In this document: positions 5,527-5,798 of the stretch, piece by piece
Position numbering within the stretch: the first letter of the stretch is position 1
How the letters are laid out: each line of letters starts with the position of its first letter
Assembly (NCBI GenBank): GCA_002358975.1
Contig: DEPX01000156.1
Coordinates: 964 to 6,761, forward strand
From: Micrococcaceae bacterium UBA3381
Lineage (GTDB): Bacteria > Actinomycetota > Actinomycetes > Actinomycetales > Micrococcaceae
Direction of reading: 5' to 3'
DNA length: 5,798 nucleotides
Made by a program: the position numbers and the translations under genes
Notes under the pieces: generated by a model
Databases searched by the model: none
Told to the model about the DNA's origin: nothing
What the model saw: only the letters and a program-made list of their open reading frames with translations

Positions 5527-5798
5527 ATGACAGAATTTTCTTTCCCCGAATGGTCTGGTCGCGATGATGGACCAGGCACTGAACATGCTCGATGGCATTC
5601 AACGGTTGGCCCGGTAGATAACAACAAACCGGGGTTTACGCTGCTGGGGTTTGTTTCCGATGAAGGAGTGCGGCGTAATCAGGGGCGACCCGGTGCGGCA
5701 CAAGGTCCGGCTGCTATTCGGTCAGCGCTGGGGTCAATGGCCGTACACCACGATATCGCGCTCTTCGATGGGGGCGATGCGGTGGTGGTGGGCGATGA
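5527..5798 (+). CDS. hutG: Formimidoylglutamase HutG, N-terminal part (runs off the window)
   Basis: The first 90 residues of an arginase-superfamily ureohydrolase; the frame is open to the window edge. The GRDDGPGTEHARWH stretch (11-24) and GFVSDEGVRRNQGRPGAAQGP block (41-61), followed by the IRSAL helix start (64-68) and the ALFDGGDAVVVGD strand (78-90), are characteristic of formimidoylglutamase. The enzyme splits N-formimidoyl-L-glutamate into L-glutamate and formamide in the histidine degradation (hut) pathway, using two Mn ions. The metal-binding His/Asp motifs lie in the missing C-terminal part, so activity cannot be judged here. The start has no SD and appears leaderless. Other hut genes may follow to the right. 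Confidence 0.88.
   Translation, partial: MTEFSFPEWSGRDDGPGTEHARWHSTVGPVDNNKPGFTLLGFVSDEGVRRNQGRPGAAQGPAAIRSALGSMAVHHDIALFDGGDAVVVGD

Overview
The window looks like actinobacterial chromosome with mid-range GC (about 55 % on sampled lines). The genes fit that group: a compact GAF plus winged-helix regulator with no AAA+ module, a hutG start with no Shine-Dalgarno (SD) sequence and a TAnnnT box just upstream (leaderless style), and a site shaped like those of CRP/GlxR. A Corynebacteriales-like host is my best guess, but that is an inference.

Left block (11-2100): a two-gene minus-strand operon encodes a YnbA-type CDP-alcohol phosphatidyltransferase and, overlapping it by ATGA, a PlsC-family acyltransferase. 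Together they look like part of a phospholipid-assembly cluster that may continue beyond the left edge. Divergent from it is a small membrane protein with distant resemblance to the DedA/VTT fold.

Middle block (2175-5367): a divergent pair shares a 127-bp control region. On the minus strand is a GAF-domain regulator with a C-terminal winged-helix-like DNA-binding region. On the plus strand is a 616-residue class B flavin-dependent monooxygenase carrying an N-terminal NTF2/SnoaL-like domain. The shared region holds a perfect 13-bp palindrome, a CRP/GlxR-like 16-mer and -10-like boxes for both strands. The arrangement suggests a small-molecule-responsive, carbon-status-controlled oxidation module that stands alone. 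The monooxygenase is followed by a strong hairpin and its substrate cannot be read from sequence.

Right edge (5527-end): the first 90 codons of formimidoylglutamase (hutG, histidine degradation), running off the window.

I see no RNA genes, CRISPR arrays, transposases, phage or defence genes. The part most worth follow-up is the regulator/monooxygenase pair and its operator-rich intergenic region.
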